Assembly: GCA_020634215.1 (NCBI GenBank)
Contig: JACKCD010000001.1
Coordinates: 1 to 64,000 of the forward strand
DNA length: 64,000 bases
Reading direction: 5' to 3'
Source: Ardenticatenaceae bacterium
Lineage (GTDB): Bacteria > Chloroflexota > Anaerolineae > Promineifilales > Promineifilaceae
The position numbers and the translations under genes were made by a program. This document shows positions 51,178 through 59,874 of this stretch, one piece after another (within the stretch, counting starts at the first letter, position 1; the number at the start of each line of letters is the position of its first letter). The notes under the pieces were generated by a model, which was given only the letters and a program-made list of their open reading frames with translations, was not told the DNA's origin and did not search any database.

Positions 51178-51765
51178 ATGAATAGTACAAGCCGCTGTGA
51201 GTGGTGTGGAACAGACCCACTGTATGTACAGTATCATGATACCGAATGGGGCGTTCCCATTTATGATGACCAACTGCTCTTTGCCAAGCTCATTTTGGAT
51301 GGGGCGCAGGCGGGGCTAAGCTGGATTACGATTTTACGCAAGCGAGAGGCGTACTGGGAGGCGTTTGACCAGTTTGACCCGGAAATAATGGCGCGGTATG
51401 ACGCGGACAAGCTGGCCGCGCTGATGGGGAACGCGGGAATTGTTCGCAATCGGCTAAAAATTGAAGCGGCGTTGAAAAATGCACGCGGGTATTTAGACAT
51501 CATGGAAAAAGAGGGGTCGTTTAGCCGCTTCTTGTGGGGTTTTGTGGATGGCAAGCCGATTCAGAACAATTGGCAAACGTTGGGTGAGGTTCCGGCAGAA
51601 ACGGCCGTTTCCCGCGCCATGAGTAAAGCCCTCAAACAGCGGGGTTTCAACTTCGTAGGGCCAACCATCTGCTATGCGTTTATGCAGGCCGTGGGCATGT
51701 GCAACGATCATCTCAGCAGTTGCTTCCGCCATGAAGCGTGCCGTATTTTGGCTGACCAACCGTAA
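51178..51765 (+). CDS. tag: DNA-3-methyladenine glycosylase I
   Basis: 195 residues. Tag excises 3-methyladenine from alkylated DNA. Visible: RCEWCGTDPLYVQYHDTEWG with the zinc-binding Cys and His, GAQAGLSWITILRKREAY, FVGPTICYAFMQAVGMCNDH with further zinc ligands, and a late SCFRH. ATG follows GAAAGGATAAACTG. A second alkylation-repair factor, the ATL protein, is encoded at 40,517, but they are not in one operon. Confidence 0.95.
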   Translation: MNSTSRCEWCGTDPLYVQYHDTEWGVPIYDDQLLFAKLILDGAQAGLSWITILRKREAYWEAFDQFDPEIMARYDADKLAALMGNAGIVRNRLKIEAALKNARGYLDIMEKEGSFSRFLWGFVDGKPIQNNWQTLGEVPAETAVSRAMSKALKQRGFNFVGPTICYAFMQAVGMCNDHLSSCFRHEACRILADQP

Positions 51766-51921
51766 TCACCCCGCCCACATGCTACAGGCCAATCCTATTC
51801 ACCACGCAGATCATATCATTGCAAAAGCTTGACAAAACACGCATTTGCTTTACAATACCTCTACAAATCCGGCCTTGGAAATCAAGGTTTTGTCTATTTT
51901 TGAACGAAGGAGTAAAGCAGC

Positions 51922-53007
51922 GTGAGTACAAATCTACTGTCTTGGGAACAACAGTTGGTCATGCAGGCGCAAAAGGCACACTATGACTTGCCTTTTAGCC
52001 ACACCTCGCTGACCAACACCCACTACTTGCACCATGCCTACGCCCACTGCAAAGCCATTACCAGCACCCATAGCCGAACCTTCTTTGTAGCCTCTGCTTT
52101 ACTCCCCAAAGAGCAGCGGGCGGCGGCGCGGGCTTTGTATGCCTTTTGCCGTATTAGCGATGACCTGGTGGATCGCGGTGGTGCCAACCGGCTGCATGAT
52201 TTGCAGGAATGGCGGCGGCGCAGCTTGTCGCCCAACCCCCCGGCCGATAGTTTGGTGGCATTGGCCTGGGCCGATGCCCGCACCCGCTTTCATATTCCCA
52301 TCCGCTATGCCGAACAACTGTTGGACGGCGTTGCCAGCGACCTGACCGTGACGCGCTACCACACCTTTGCCGACCTGGCGCATTATTGCTATGGCGTGGC
52401 TTCCACCGTGGGGCTGATGTCTATGCACATCGTGGGGTACGAAAGCGAAGAGGCGATTCCGTATGCGGTGAAGCTGGGCGTGGCACTGCAACTGACGAAC
52501 ATTTTGCGTGATGTGGGCGAGGATTGGCAAAACGGCCGTTTTTACCTCCCCCTTGACGAACTCCACGCCTTCAACCTAACCGAAGCCGACATAGCCGAGC
52601 GCAACCTAGACCACCGCTGGCGAGCCTTCATGCGCTTTCAAATTCGCCGCGCCCGCCGTTTATATGCCGAAGCGTTGCCTGGCATCGCCCTGCTCAGCCC
52701 CCAAGGCCGATTCGCCATCGGTGCCGCCGCCGAGCTATATCAGGCAATTTTGGAAGATATTGAGCGGCATGATTACGACGTATTCAACCGCCGCGCCCAC
52801 GTATCGGGGCGGGAAAAGCTGGAACGGCTGCCGGGGATTTGGTGGCGGGCGAAAAACGGCCGTTATTCCCCCGCGCAGCCAGCACCCGCCCACCGCCAAC
52901 CCGTTCTTGTCGCCAGCACCGACTGCCCACCCAACGGTCGGCTAGTCTCTCTTCTCGAAAACGATATGCAGGTAGAGACACAAAATCTTGCGTCTCTACA
53001 CCGTTAA
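51922..53007 (+). CDS. crtB: Phytoene synthase
   Basis: 361 residues. Joins two geranylgeranyl diphosphates to phytoene, the first step of carotenoid synthesis. The two Asp-rich magnesium sites are ALYAFCRISDDLVD and LQLTNILRDVGEDWQNGRFY. Start is GTG after GAAGGAGTAAAGCAGC. The last 60 residues have low complexity. The very C-terminus (VETQNLASLHR) is encoded by a GTAGAGACAC...GTCTCTAC hairpin, so the end of the gene has been rewritten by a repeat. First gene of a seven- or eight-gene carotenoid operon; the next start is eight bases beyond the stop. Confidence 0.95.
   Translation: MSTNLLSWEQQLVMQAQKAHYDLPFSHTSLTNTHYLHHAYAHCKAITSTHSRTFFVASALLPKEQRAAARALYAFCRISDDLVDRGGANRLHDLQEWRRRSLSPNPPADSLVALAWADARTRFHIPIRYAEQLLDGVASDLTVTRYHTFADLAHYCYGVASTVGLMSMHIVGYESEEAIPYAVKLGVALQLTNILRDVGEDWQNGRFYLPLDELHAFNLTEADIAERNLDHRWRAFMRFQIRRARRLYAEALPGIALLSPQGRFAIGAAAELYQAILEDIERHDYDVFNRRAHVSGREKLERLPGIWWRAKNGRYSPAQPAPAHRQPVLVASTDCPPNGRLVSLLENDMQVETQNLASLHR
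52974..53001. repeat. GTAGAGAC hairpin at the crtB end
   Basis: GTAGAGACACAAAATC then TTGCGTCTCTAC, a 10-12 bp stem with short loop inside the crtB reading frame, just before crtI. Same arm sequence as the split hairpin at 31,858-32,035. Confidence 0.65.
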
Positions 53008-53014
53008 TTTTCCT

Positions 53015-54547
53015 ATGAAAGAAAAAGTCATCATCATTGGCAGTGGATTTGGCGGCCTCGGTGCCGCCGCCCGCCTAGCCGCCCAGGGCTACGACGTGGA
53101 ACTATTTGAAAAGCGGGACAAACCAGGCGGGCGTGGCTATGTCTACGAAATAGACGGCTTCAAATTTGACGGCGGCCCCACGGTGATCACTGCCCCCTTT
53201 ATGTTTGACGACATTTTTGCCTTGGCCGGCCGCCGCCGCGAAGATTACGTCACCTTTGTCCCCTGCGACCCCTTTTACCGCATCTTCAACCACGAAGGCC
53301 GCCGCTTCGACTACAACGGCGACCCCGAATTTATTTATGACCAGATTGCCCAGTGGAGTGAAAAAGACGTAGAGGGTTATAAGCGGTTTATGGCAACCAC
53401 TAAGGCCATCTTCCAAAAGGGGTTTGTGGAATTGGCCGACAAACCATTTCTCTCCATTTGGGATATGGTCAAAATCATTCCCGACCTCCTGCGGCTGCAA
53501 TCGCACAAAACGGTTTACAACTACGCGGCTCAATTTATCGAAGACGACTTTTTGCGCCGCTGCTTTTCCTTCCACCCGCTGCTGGTGGGCGGCAACCCGT
53601 TTGACACCACCTCCATCTACGCCATGATCCATTATTTGGAGCGGGAGTGGGGCGTTTACTATGCGATGGGTGGCACGGGGGCGTTGGTGCAGGCGTTGGT
53701 GCGGTTGATTGAGGAGCTAAACGGCCGTTTTCACTACAACACCTCCGTCTCCGAAATCCTCATTGAAAACCGCCGCGCCGTCGGCATCCGTCTGGGCGAT
53801 GGCACCATCCACCGCGCCGACCACGTTATATCCAACGCCGATGTTGCCTTCACCTACAAAAACCTCATCGCCCCCCAACACCGCAGCCTCCGCAACTCCG
53901 ACTTCCGCTACGACAAGCTCACCCGCTACTCCATGTCGCTCTTTGTCATCTACTTTGGCACCAAACGCCGCTACAACACCGGCAAGCTGGCCCACCACAA
54001 CATCATCCTCGGCGAACGGTATCGCGGGTTACTCAAAGACATCTTCAAAAACAAAGTGCTGTCTGACGACTTCTCCCTCTATCTCCACATGCCCACCCTC
54101 ACCGACCCCAGCATGGCACCCGATGGGCATGAGGCGTTTTACGTTCTTTCCCCCGTCCCCCACCTGGGCGGTGACATTGATTGGACAACGGCCGCCAAGC
54201 CCTACCGCGATGCCATTATGCAGTTCTTGGAAGACAACTACCTGCCTGATTTGCAAGAAAATATTGTGGCCGAACACACCATTGACCCGCTGCACTTCCA
54301 AAACACGCTCAATAGCCAGATGGGTTCCGCCTTCTCCGTTGAACCCATTCTCACGCAATCAGCCTGGTTCCGCCCCCACAACCGTTCCGAAGATGTGGAC
54401 AACCTTTACTTTGTGGGCGCAGGCACCCACCCCGGTGCTGGGCTACCCGGCGTGCTGTCGTCGTCCAAAATTGCGGAGGATTTGATTCGGCAGAGTGGTC
54501 AGAGGGAAGGGGTGGAAACGGCCGTTTCCCACCTAGCTCTGGCTTAA
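53015..54547 (+). CDS. crtI: Phytoene desaturase, CrtI type
   Basis: 510 residues. FAD-dependent desaturation of phytoene to lycopene. The dinucleotide motif is VIIIGSGFGGLGAAARLAAQ with ELFEKRDKPGGRGYVYEIDG following. The C-terminal FAD motif is NLYFVGAGTHPGAGLPGVLS. Start ATG 53015 (MKEKVI); an upstream frame through the hairpin lacks a ribosome site. Last codons carry AACGGCCGTT (ETAVSH). Confidence 0.95.
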   Translation: MKEKVIIIGSGFGGLGAAARLAAQGYDVELFEKRDKPGGRGYVYEIDGFKFDGGPTVITAPFMFDDIFALAGRRREDYVTFVPCDPFYRIFNHEGRRFDYNGDPEFIYDQIAQWSEKDVEGYKRFMATTKAIFQKGFVELADKPFLSIWDMVKIIPDLLRLQSHKTVYNYAAQFIEDDFLRRCFSFHPLLVGGNPFDTTSIYAMIHYLEREWGVYYAMGGTGALVQALVRLIEELNGRFHYNTSVSEILIENRRAVGIRLGDGTIHRADHVISNADVAFTYKNLIAPQHRSLRNSDFRYDKLTRYSMSLFVIYFGTKRRYNTGKLAHHNIILGERYRGLLKDIFKNKVLSDDFSLYLHMPTLTDPSMAPDGHEAFYVLSPVPHLGGDIDWTTAAKPYRDAIMQFLEDNYLPDLQENIVAEHTIDPLHFQNTLNSQMGSAFSVEPILTQSAWFRPHNRSEDVDNLYFVGAGTHPGAGLPGVLSSSKIAEDLIRQSGQREGVETAVSHLALA

Positions 54548-54551
54548 TGCC

Positions 54552-54587
54552 AAGAAGTTGAACTTTTCCAAAGAAGTTCAACTTCTT
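54552..54587. terminator. Hairpin after crtI
   Basis: AAGAAGTTGAACTT, eight bases, AAGTTCAACTTCTT: a 14-bp near-perfect stem four bases after the crtI stop, without a long T tract. It may attenuate the downstream genes. A TGTTATAAT sequence at 54,601-54,609 just beyond could be an internal promoter. Confidence 0.6.
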
Positions 54588-54767
54588 AACCAGGTTTGTT
54601 TGTTATAATATCGGCAAGGGAAGGTGAGCAACTGGCCTTTTTAGATGATCTCCATCTTTGGCGTGCAGCTTGCCTGATGGTTCCTGTGGAAAAAAGCGAC
54701 CAAGTGATATCCTGCTGTACGAACGTGGATTTCGACCCTGTCGCTAACTTTTCTCTTTCCGCTCCCA

Positions 54768-55214
54768 ATGCAAAAAGAACCCTGTGTCCATTGTAAAGCA
54801 GTTTATCCGACAGGTGAAAGCTGCGAGGATCGCTTTGCAAGCTGCCTTTCGCTTGAATTCGGGGATAGTGCTTACTGGCCTGTCCATCATCTGACGGTTC
54901 TTTGCTATATGTTACAGCACAACGCCTACAATCACGGCACTTGGCTTGCAGCAAGACATCTCTTGGCGGAATTTGTGGATCAAGAGTCTGCGACAAGCAC
55001 TTGGTATAGACAACAAGCCCTCGACAGCAAAAACAGGCTAGATCAACAATCTCTACTTGTTGGCAAAAAGTTTGCGGATTTTGATTCCATTACCTGGTCT
55101 TTTACCATTGCCAATGTTCGTCTCGAAGACGCGAGCGAATATTGTGCCGACGTAAAGAATTGGGCAAACCATTTGCTACAAGATACGCAACTGTTTGTAA
55201 AAAACCGTGAGTAA
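54768..55214 (+). CDS. DUF5946-like protein in the carotenoid operon
   Basis: A 148-residue protein, cysteine- and histidine-rich at its start: CVHCKAVYPTGESCEDRFAS, then LEFGDSAYWPVHHLTVLCYM then LQHNAYNHGTWLAARHLL. This matches my memory of DUF5946, whose role is unknown. The CxxC...C and HH pattern suggests metal binding. Its last eight bases overlap the P450 start, which argues for a functional link or at least coupled expression. The 220 bases between crtI and this gene contain no convincing gene. Confidence 0.65.
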   Translation: MQKEPCVHCKAVYPTGESCEDRFASCLSLEFGDSAYWPVHHLTVLCYMLQHNAYNHGTWLAARHLLAEFVDQESATSTWYRQQALDSKNRLDQQSLLVGKKFADFDSITWSFTIANVRLEDASEYCADVKNWANHLLQDTQLFVKNRE

Positions 55215-56526
55215 GCAAACGCCCCTCCCCTTTGCCGATGCCCAAACAGGGCTGCACGTGCTGCAAGCATTGCTGCAGCAGCGGTCGCTGCTGGCCGCGC
55301 TGGAAACAATGCACGCCGAAGTGGGCGACATCTTTCAGGTAACGCTGCCCCTGTTTGACCCTGTTTTTGTCACCGGCCCGGAAAACAATCGCCAGCTTTT
55401 GGTCACTGGCCGCGACCAATTTAACTGGCGCACCGAATCGGACGCTGTGACCAAGCTGCTGGGGCATGGGCTGCTGGTGGAAGATGGGGGGAACCACGCC
55501 TGTTTGCGCCACCAGCTTGACCCCGCCCTCAGCAAAAAGCAGGTGGCTGGGCAGATTGGGCAAATGGTGGCCGAAACCGACCGGGTACTGGCAAACTGGC
55601 CGGCCGACGGCGAGCGTGACATGCTGGTGGAAATGCGAAAAGTGGCGCTGCTCATTCTCATGCAAACCCTTTTTGGCGTAGACTTTCTGCCCCACCTGGA
55701 ACGGCTTTGGCAGCCCATTTTGCAGCTTTTGCGCTACATCTCCCCCGGTTTGTGGATCATTTGGCCGGAAATGCCCCGCCCTGGCTATGCCCAAGCGCAG
55801 CAAGCGGTGGATGATTACCTGTTTGGCATCATCGGCGAACGGCGGGCGGCAGGCGACACGGGCGACGATATGCTCAGCCGGCTGGTGCGCCTGCCGGAAA
55901 TGAACGACAAGCTCATTCGAGACCAACTGCTGACGATCATGATTGCTGGGCACGACACCTCAACGGCACTGCTGGCTTGGGTGTGGTATTTGCTGGGCAG
56001 CCACCCGGCGGCGATGGCGCGGGCGGTGGCCGAGGTGGAGGCGGTGGTGGGGCAGGAAGCGGGGGGAATAACGGCCGTTTCTCTCCCCCACCTCACCTAT
56101 CTCGACCAGGTAATCAAAGAAACCCTGCGCCTCTACCCGCCCATCCACGTCGGCAACCGGCTCACCAATTGCCCAGTCCAAATGCAAGGCCACACCATCC
56201 CTGAAGGGATGCGCGTCATGTACTCCATCTACCTTTCCCACCGTCACCCCGCCTACTGGGACGAGCCACAGGCGTTTCAGCCGGAACGGTTTGGGCGAGA
56301 GGCAGATGGGGGGAAAAAACGGCCGTCTTTCACCTATCTCCCCTTTGGCGGCGGCCCCCGCAACTGCATCGGTGCCGCCTTTGCTCAAATTGAAGCCAAA
56401 GTGGTGCTGGCACGCATTTTGCAGCAATTCCGGCTGGAACTGCTGCCGCAAGAAGTTCACCCCCACATGGGCGCCACGCTGGAGCCACGACCGGGGGTTT
56501 TGATGCGAGTAATCAGGAAACAATGA
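55207..56526 (+). CDS. Cytochrome P450, probably carotenoid hydroxylase
   Basis: 439 residues. The I-helix is IMIAGHDTSTALLAW, the K-helix ExxR is KETLRLYPP, and the haem loop FGGGPRNCIGAAFAQIEAK has the proximal Cys at 387. Length and absence of a signal mark a soluble class. In Thermus, a P450 (CYP175 family) hydroxylates beta-carotene within a carotenoid cluster; position here between crtI and lycopene cyclase suggests the same role (inference). Start GTG overlaps the upstream gene; its stop overlaps the next ATG (CAATGACC). Confidence 0.9.
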   Translation: MSKQTPLPFADAQTGLHVLQALLQQRSLLAALETMHAEVGDIFQVTLPLFDPVFVTGPENNRQLLVTGRDQFNWRTESDAVTKLLGHGLLVEDGGNHACLRHQLDPALSKKQVAGQIGQMVAETDRVLANWPADGERDMLVEMRKVALLILMQTLFGVDFLPHLERLWQPILQLLRYISPGLWIIWPEMPRPGYAQAQQAVDDYLFGIIGERRAAGDTGDDMLSRLVRLPEMNDKLIRDQLLTIMIAGHDTSTALLAWVWYLLGSHPAAMARAVAEVEAVVGQEAGGITAVSLPHLTYLDQVIKETLRLYPPIHVGNRLTNCPVQMQGHTIPEGMRVMYSIYLSHRHPAYWDEPQAFQPERFGREADGGKKRPSFTYLPFGGGPRNCIGAAFAQIEAKVVLARILQQFRLELLPQEVHPHMGATLEPRPGVLMRVIRKQ

Positions 56527-57318
56527 CCTATTTCACCTTTCTCCTTCTCTTCATCGGCATCCCCCTCACCATTTTACTCTGGCTTACATGGCGCGATTGG
56601 CGGGCGGGGGTGCGGCAGCCACAGCGATTGGCGGGCTATAACCCGTGGTGGGTGCTGCTGGCGCATGTGGTCGTGGCAGTCGTTTACACAACACCGTGGG
56701 ACAACTATTTAGTAGCGACCCGCGTGTGGTGGTATGATCACAATTTGGTAACGGGCATTGTGCTGGGTTGGGTGCCAATTGAAGAGTACACCTTTTTTGT
56801 GGTGCAAACGGTGCTAACCGGCAGTTGGCTGCTCTTTTGGGCGCGGCGATGGCGATGGTGGCAGACGGGGGCAGGATGGGAAAACGGCCGTTTACGCCTC
56901 ATTGCCGTTCTCCTGCTCATGGCGGTCTGGCTTGCCAACGCCCTCATCCTCGCCCTTGGCTGGCAACCCGGCACCTATCTTGCTCTCCAACTCACCTGGG
57001 CGCTGATCCCCATCATGATTCAGCTGGCTTTGGGGCATTTTTGTGGCGTTATCGCTCATTGGTCGCCGTCGCCCTCCTGCCCGCCATTTCCTATTTGGCC
57101 GCCGCCGATGCCGTTGCCATCCACGCCGGAACCTGGGCCAAGTGACCCAGCGCAGTCGCTGGGCTGGCTGCTGGGCGGCGTGCTGCCGATGAAAATTCCT
57201 CTTCTTTGTCATCACCAATGTGCTGGTTGTGTTTGGCATGGTGCTGGTGCTGGCGCAGGAAAGTCATGAGCGGATGGGAGTTTGGAGATTAGGGTGGAGA
57301 TTGGTGCTGCGCTCATGA
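56523..57318 (+). pseudogene. Lycopene cyclase (CrtYc/CrtYd-type, fused), frameshifted
   Basis: A membrane lycopene cyclase with both half-domains in one gene. The first half is intact: TTPWDNYLVATRVWWYD then VPIEEYTFFVVQTVLTGSW. The second half is spread over frames: FLWRYRSLVAVALLPAISYL, then SDPAQSLGWLLGGVLP, then FLFFVITNVLVVFGMVLVLA. Re-inserting single bases restores it: a G in the run near 57,040, and two G at 57,190 that turn PMKI into PMEEFLFF, the second active-site motif. All but one of the needed changes are losses from short runs. Its product would cyclise lycopene ends to beta-rings. Either sequencing error or real decay. Confidence 0.75.
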
Positions 57319-57350
57319 ATAAACGCCAATCTCAATCACCAATCTCCAGT
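57287..57350. repeat. Iterated-arm hairpin, GGAGATTA type, copy 1
   Basis: TTTGGAGATTAGGGTGGAGA then TTGG, loop, CCAATCTCAATCACCAATCT then CCA. Located where the cyclase gene ends. Related hairpins at about 58,033-58,098 and 58,660-58,728. Confidence 0.7.
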
Positions 57351-57365
57351 TAACCGCAAAACAGC

Positions 57366-58072
57366 CGATTTTCATCCTCCTCTGGCTGCTGGTCATGATC
57401 TTTGTCCCCATTGCCAACTGGGTTTGGGGGAAGCAGCGACTCTGCGGTTGGTGAGCGTGGGGGTGGTGGCGCAGGCAACGGCCGTTTTATCTATCCTCAT
57501 CGAGCCTGGGGGTGGCGGAGACGGCAAAAACGGCGTTATCGTCGCTCTCCTCACCTATGCCGTTGAATTTATGGGTTCGCGCACCGGCTACCTTTGGCCG
57601 CTACCACTACACCGACCTGCTACAGCCCCAGATCGGCCACGTGCCGCTGCTCATCCCGCTGGCGTGGCTGATGATGCTCCCCTGCGCCTGGGCAGTTGCC
57701 TCTCGCTTCACCGGCTGGCGCTTTGCCCTGCTCAGGCCATCCGCCCTCACCGCTTGGGATCAGATGCTTGACCCGCAAATGGTGGGGTGGGGGCTGTGGG
57801 TGTGGCAGCAGCCGGGCAGCTATTTTGGCATTCCGTGGCTCAATTTTGGCGGGTGGATCTTTAACAGCGTTCTCCTCACCACCCTCCTTCGCCCCAAACC
57901 CGTCCCCGTTCGCCCCTCCTCCTCATCTACACCTCACCTGGTTCCTCAAAACCTTTGGCCTCGCCTTCTTTTTAGGTATGCCAGAAGCCATGACGATGGG
58001 TGGCGTGGTGATGGGGCTGTTTGTGTGGCAAGGTTGGAGATTAGGGTGGAGATTGGAGGTGCAGTCTCATAA
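57366..58072 (+). pseudogene. CruF-like carotenoid hydratase (DUF422), frameshifted
   Basis: Family blocks across three frames: LLTYAVEFMGSRTGY, then FGRYHYTDLLQPQIGHVPLL then IPLAWLMMLPCAWAVASRF, then DPQMVGWGLWVWQQPGSYFG then IPWLNFGGWIFNSVLLTTLL, then LTWFLKTFGLAFFLGMPEAM. This is the carotenoid 1',2'-hydratase-like family (CruF, 'carotenoid biosynthesis protein'). Frame changes fall where short runs have lost a base: GGCTACCTTTGG for the expected GGCTACCCTTTTGG near 57,585, and CGCCCCTCC for CGCCCCCTCC near 57,912. The exact start is unclear. A working copy would hydrate an acyclic lycopene end, a prerequisite for glycosylation. Confidence 0.65.
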
Positions 58073-58098
58073 TCAATCTCAATCAATTAACCAATCTC
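58033..58098. repeat. Iterated-arm hairpin, GGAGATTA type, copy 2
   Basis: GGTTGGAGATTAGGGTGGAG then ATTGGAGG, then CAATCTCAATCAATTAACCA then ATCTCA. It spans the CruF-like end and reaches the PlsY start codon. Confidence 0.65.
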
Positions 58099-58676
58099 AT
58101 GGTTTTCATCTGGACACTCCTCACCTTCCTCCTCGGCACACTCCCTTCTCGGTGTGGGTGGGGCAATGGGAGCTGCGGAAGGAAATTCGTGATTATGGCG
58201 ACAAAACCAGGGCAACCAACGTGTTCCAGGTAGGTGGTTTTGCCTGGTTTGGGCTGGCTTTGGCGCTTGATGTCAGCAAGCGACCGTTCCCGTGGGGCTG
58301 GCCCATCAAATTTTTTGGCTGGCAAGGGTGGGAAATCCTCCCCATTGCCCTGGCAATCCCCTCGGCCGCCTTTTCCCCGTTTTGCGGTGGCGCGGTGGCA
58401 AGGCAGTGGCAGCGGTGCTGGGGGCGTGGTTGGGCTAACGCTGTGGGTCGTGCCGCTGCTGGGCATCCCGTGCTGGCACTGCTGGCGCTGCTGCTTGCCC
58501 CACGGTTGGGCAGTGCTGCTCACCCTTTGGCCGTGGCTCTCTTTGCCAGCTGGCTCCAGCAGCCCATTTGCTGGCTGTCGCCCTCAGCCCACGCCGCCCT
58601 GCTGGCCTGGACACACGGGGATGAGTTGCGCCAGCGGCCGGGGCTGCGCCGGAAGAAAAATGAGATTGGAGATTAG
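58099..58676 (+). pseudogene. PlsY-type glycerol-3-phosphate acyltransferase, frameshifted
   Basis: It starts MVFIWTLLTFLLGTLP, then in other frames SVWVGQWELRKEIRDYG, ATNVFQVGGFAWFGLALALD, FSP-x-RWRGGKAVAAVLGAW and LWVVPLLGIP. This is PlsY, the membrane enzyme that acylates glycerol-3-phosphate with acyl phosphate. Each break can be repaired by adding one base to a run: CTCCCTTC to CTCCCCTTC, ACAAAACCAGGGCAACC to a longer form giving NPGATN, AAGCGACC to AAGGCGACC, GTTTTGCGG to GTTTTTGCGG, TTGGGCTAA to TTGGGGCTAA. PlsY is usually essential, so so many lesions suggest sequence error or another copy elsewhere. Its end overlaps a GGAGATTAG repeat. Confidence 0.7.
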
Positions 58677-58728
58677 AGATTGGCGATTGATGAAGGTCAA
58701 TCTCTAATCTCCAATCTCCAATCCCCAT
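58660..58728. repeat. Iterated-arm hairpin, GGAGATTA type, copy 3
   Basis: GAGATTGGAGATTAGAGATT then GGCGATT on the left, GGTCAATCTCTAATCTCCAA then TCTCCAATCCCC on the right. Provides the last codons (EIGD, stop) of the PlsY frame and ends just before the glycosyltransferase ATG. Confidence 0.75.
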
Positions 58729-58731
58729 CCC

Positions 58732-59874
58732 ATGCCCATCCTCCCCCTGCTCATCACCTTGGCTTTTGTCATATTGTGGCTAACGGCCGTTTCCAACCTC
58801 CTCCTCTTTCCTCGCCTCAACCCTAAAGATCGGCCAGCCACGACCCCGCTTGTCTCCATCCTCATCCCGGCCCGCAACGAAGCCCGCGCCATTGGCCGCG
58901 CCGTGGTTTCGCTGCTGGCGCAAACGTATGGCAACTTTGAAATTGTGCTGCTGGATGACCAGTCGGAGGACGAAACGGCCGTTCTTGCCACCCACGCCGC
59001 CCACAACGACCCACGCTTTCGGCTCATCACCGGGGAACCATTGCCGCCGGGCTGGTTGGGCAAAAATTGGGCGTGCCACCAGCTTGCCCAGGCGGCGCGG
59101 GGCGACATTTTGCTCTTTGCCGATGCCGATGTGGTGTGGGAGCCGGGAGCATTAACGGCCGTTGTTGCCCACTTCATCCAGCACCGGGCCGATCTATTGG
59201 CCGTTTGGCCCACCCAGCAAACCGCAACGTGGGGCGAACGGCTGGTTGTGCCGCTCATCAACTTTGCTATCTTGTGCTACCTGCCCATTTTGCCCGTCCA
59301 CCACACCCACATACCCGCCTTCGCCGCCGCCAACGGCCAATGCCTTGCCTTTCGCCGCACCGCCTATGCCGCCATTGGCGGCCACGCCGCCCTGCGCGGC
59401 AACGTCATCGAGGACGTGGCCTTTGCCCAGCGCATCAAACGCCACCGGCTGCGGCTGCGGTTGGCCGACAGCAACCGGCTAATCCACTGCCGCATGTATG
59501 AAAATTGGGGGCAGGTGCGGGCGGGGTTTGCCAAAAATATCTTGGCAGGGCATGGCAACAGCGTCCTGTTTTTACTGTTTTCCACGCTGTTTCACTGGTT
59601 GCTGTTTATCTACCCGTGGCTGTGGCTGCTGCTGGGTGGGGGCTGGTGGACGTTGGGGCTGGTTTTGGCGGGGTTGGGGCTGCGGCTGGCAACGGCCGTT
59701 TTTACGCACACGTGGGGGTGGAAACGGCCGTTTGTCCCCAATCTGGCTCCCCCCCTCCTCATGCCCCTCTCCGTCCTGCTCATGACCCGCATCGCCGCCC
59801 AGGCCATTTGGTGGCACTGGCGCGGCGGCGGGCAGTGGAAAGGGCGCACAACGGCGGTTATTCCGAAACCGTAA
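58732..59874 (+). CDS. Family-2 glycosyltransferase, CrtQ/CruC-like
   Basis: A 380-residue membrane-bound GT2 enzyme. N-terminal helix (LPLLITLAFVILWLTAVSNL), GT-A domain with SILIPARNEARAIGRAVVSL, VLLDDQSEDET, the LFADADVVWEPGAL metal motif and AANGQCLAFRRTAYAAIGGH then the EDVAFAQRIKRH acceptor motif, then three to four C-terminal helices. Architecture matches carotenoid glycosyltransferases (CrtQ in staphylococci, CruC in Chloroflexota and green sulfur bacteria). As the last gene of the carotenoid operon it would put a sugar on a hydroxylated carotenoid. Intact, unlike its three upstream neighbours. Five AACGGCCGTT copies. Confidence 0.85.
   Translation: MPILPLLITLAFVILWLTAVSNLLLFPRLNPKDRPATTPLVSILIPARNEARAIGRAVVSLLAQTYGNFEIVLLDDQSEDETAVLATHAAHNDPRFRLITGEPLPPGWLGKNWACHQLAQAARGDILLFADADVVWEPGALTAVVAHFIQHRADLLAVWPTQQTATWGERLVVPLINFAILCYLPILPVHHTHIPAFAAANGQCLAFRRTAYAAIGGHAALRGNVIEDVAFAQRIKRHRLRLRLADSNRLIHCRMYENWGQVRAGFAKNILAGHGNSVLFLLFSTLFHWLLFIYPWLWLLLGGGWWTLGLVLAGLGLRLATAVFTHTWGWKRPFVPNLAPPLLMPLSVLLMTRIAAQAIWWHWRGGGQWKGRTTAVIPKP

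Noticed and set aside
54596..54796. A 66-residue open frame between crtI and the DUF5946-like gene
   Set aside because: It has a non-ATG start, no ribosome site, no recognisable motif, and overlaps an equally long antisense frame.
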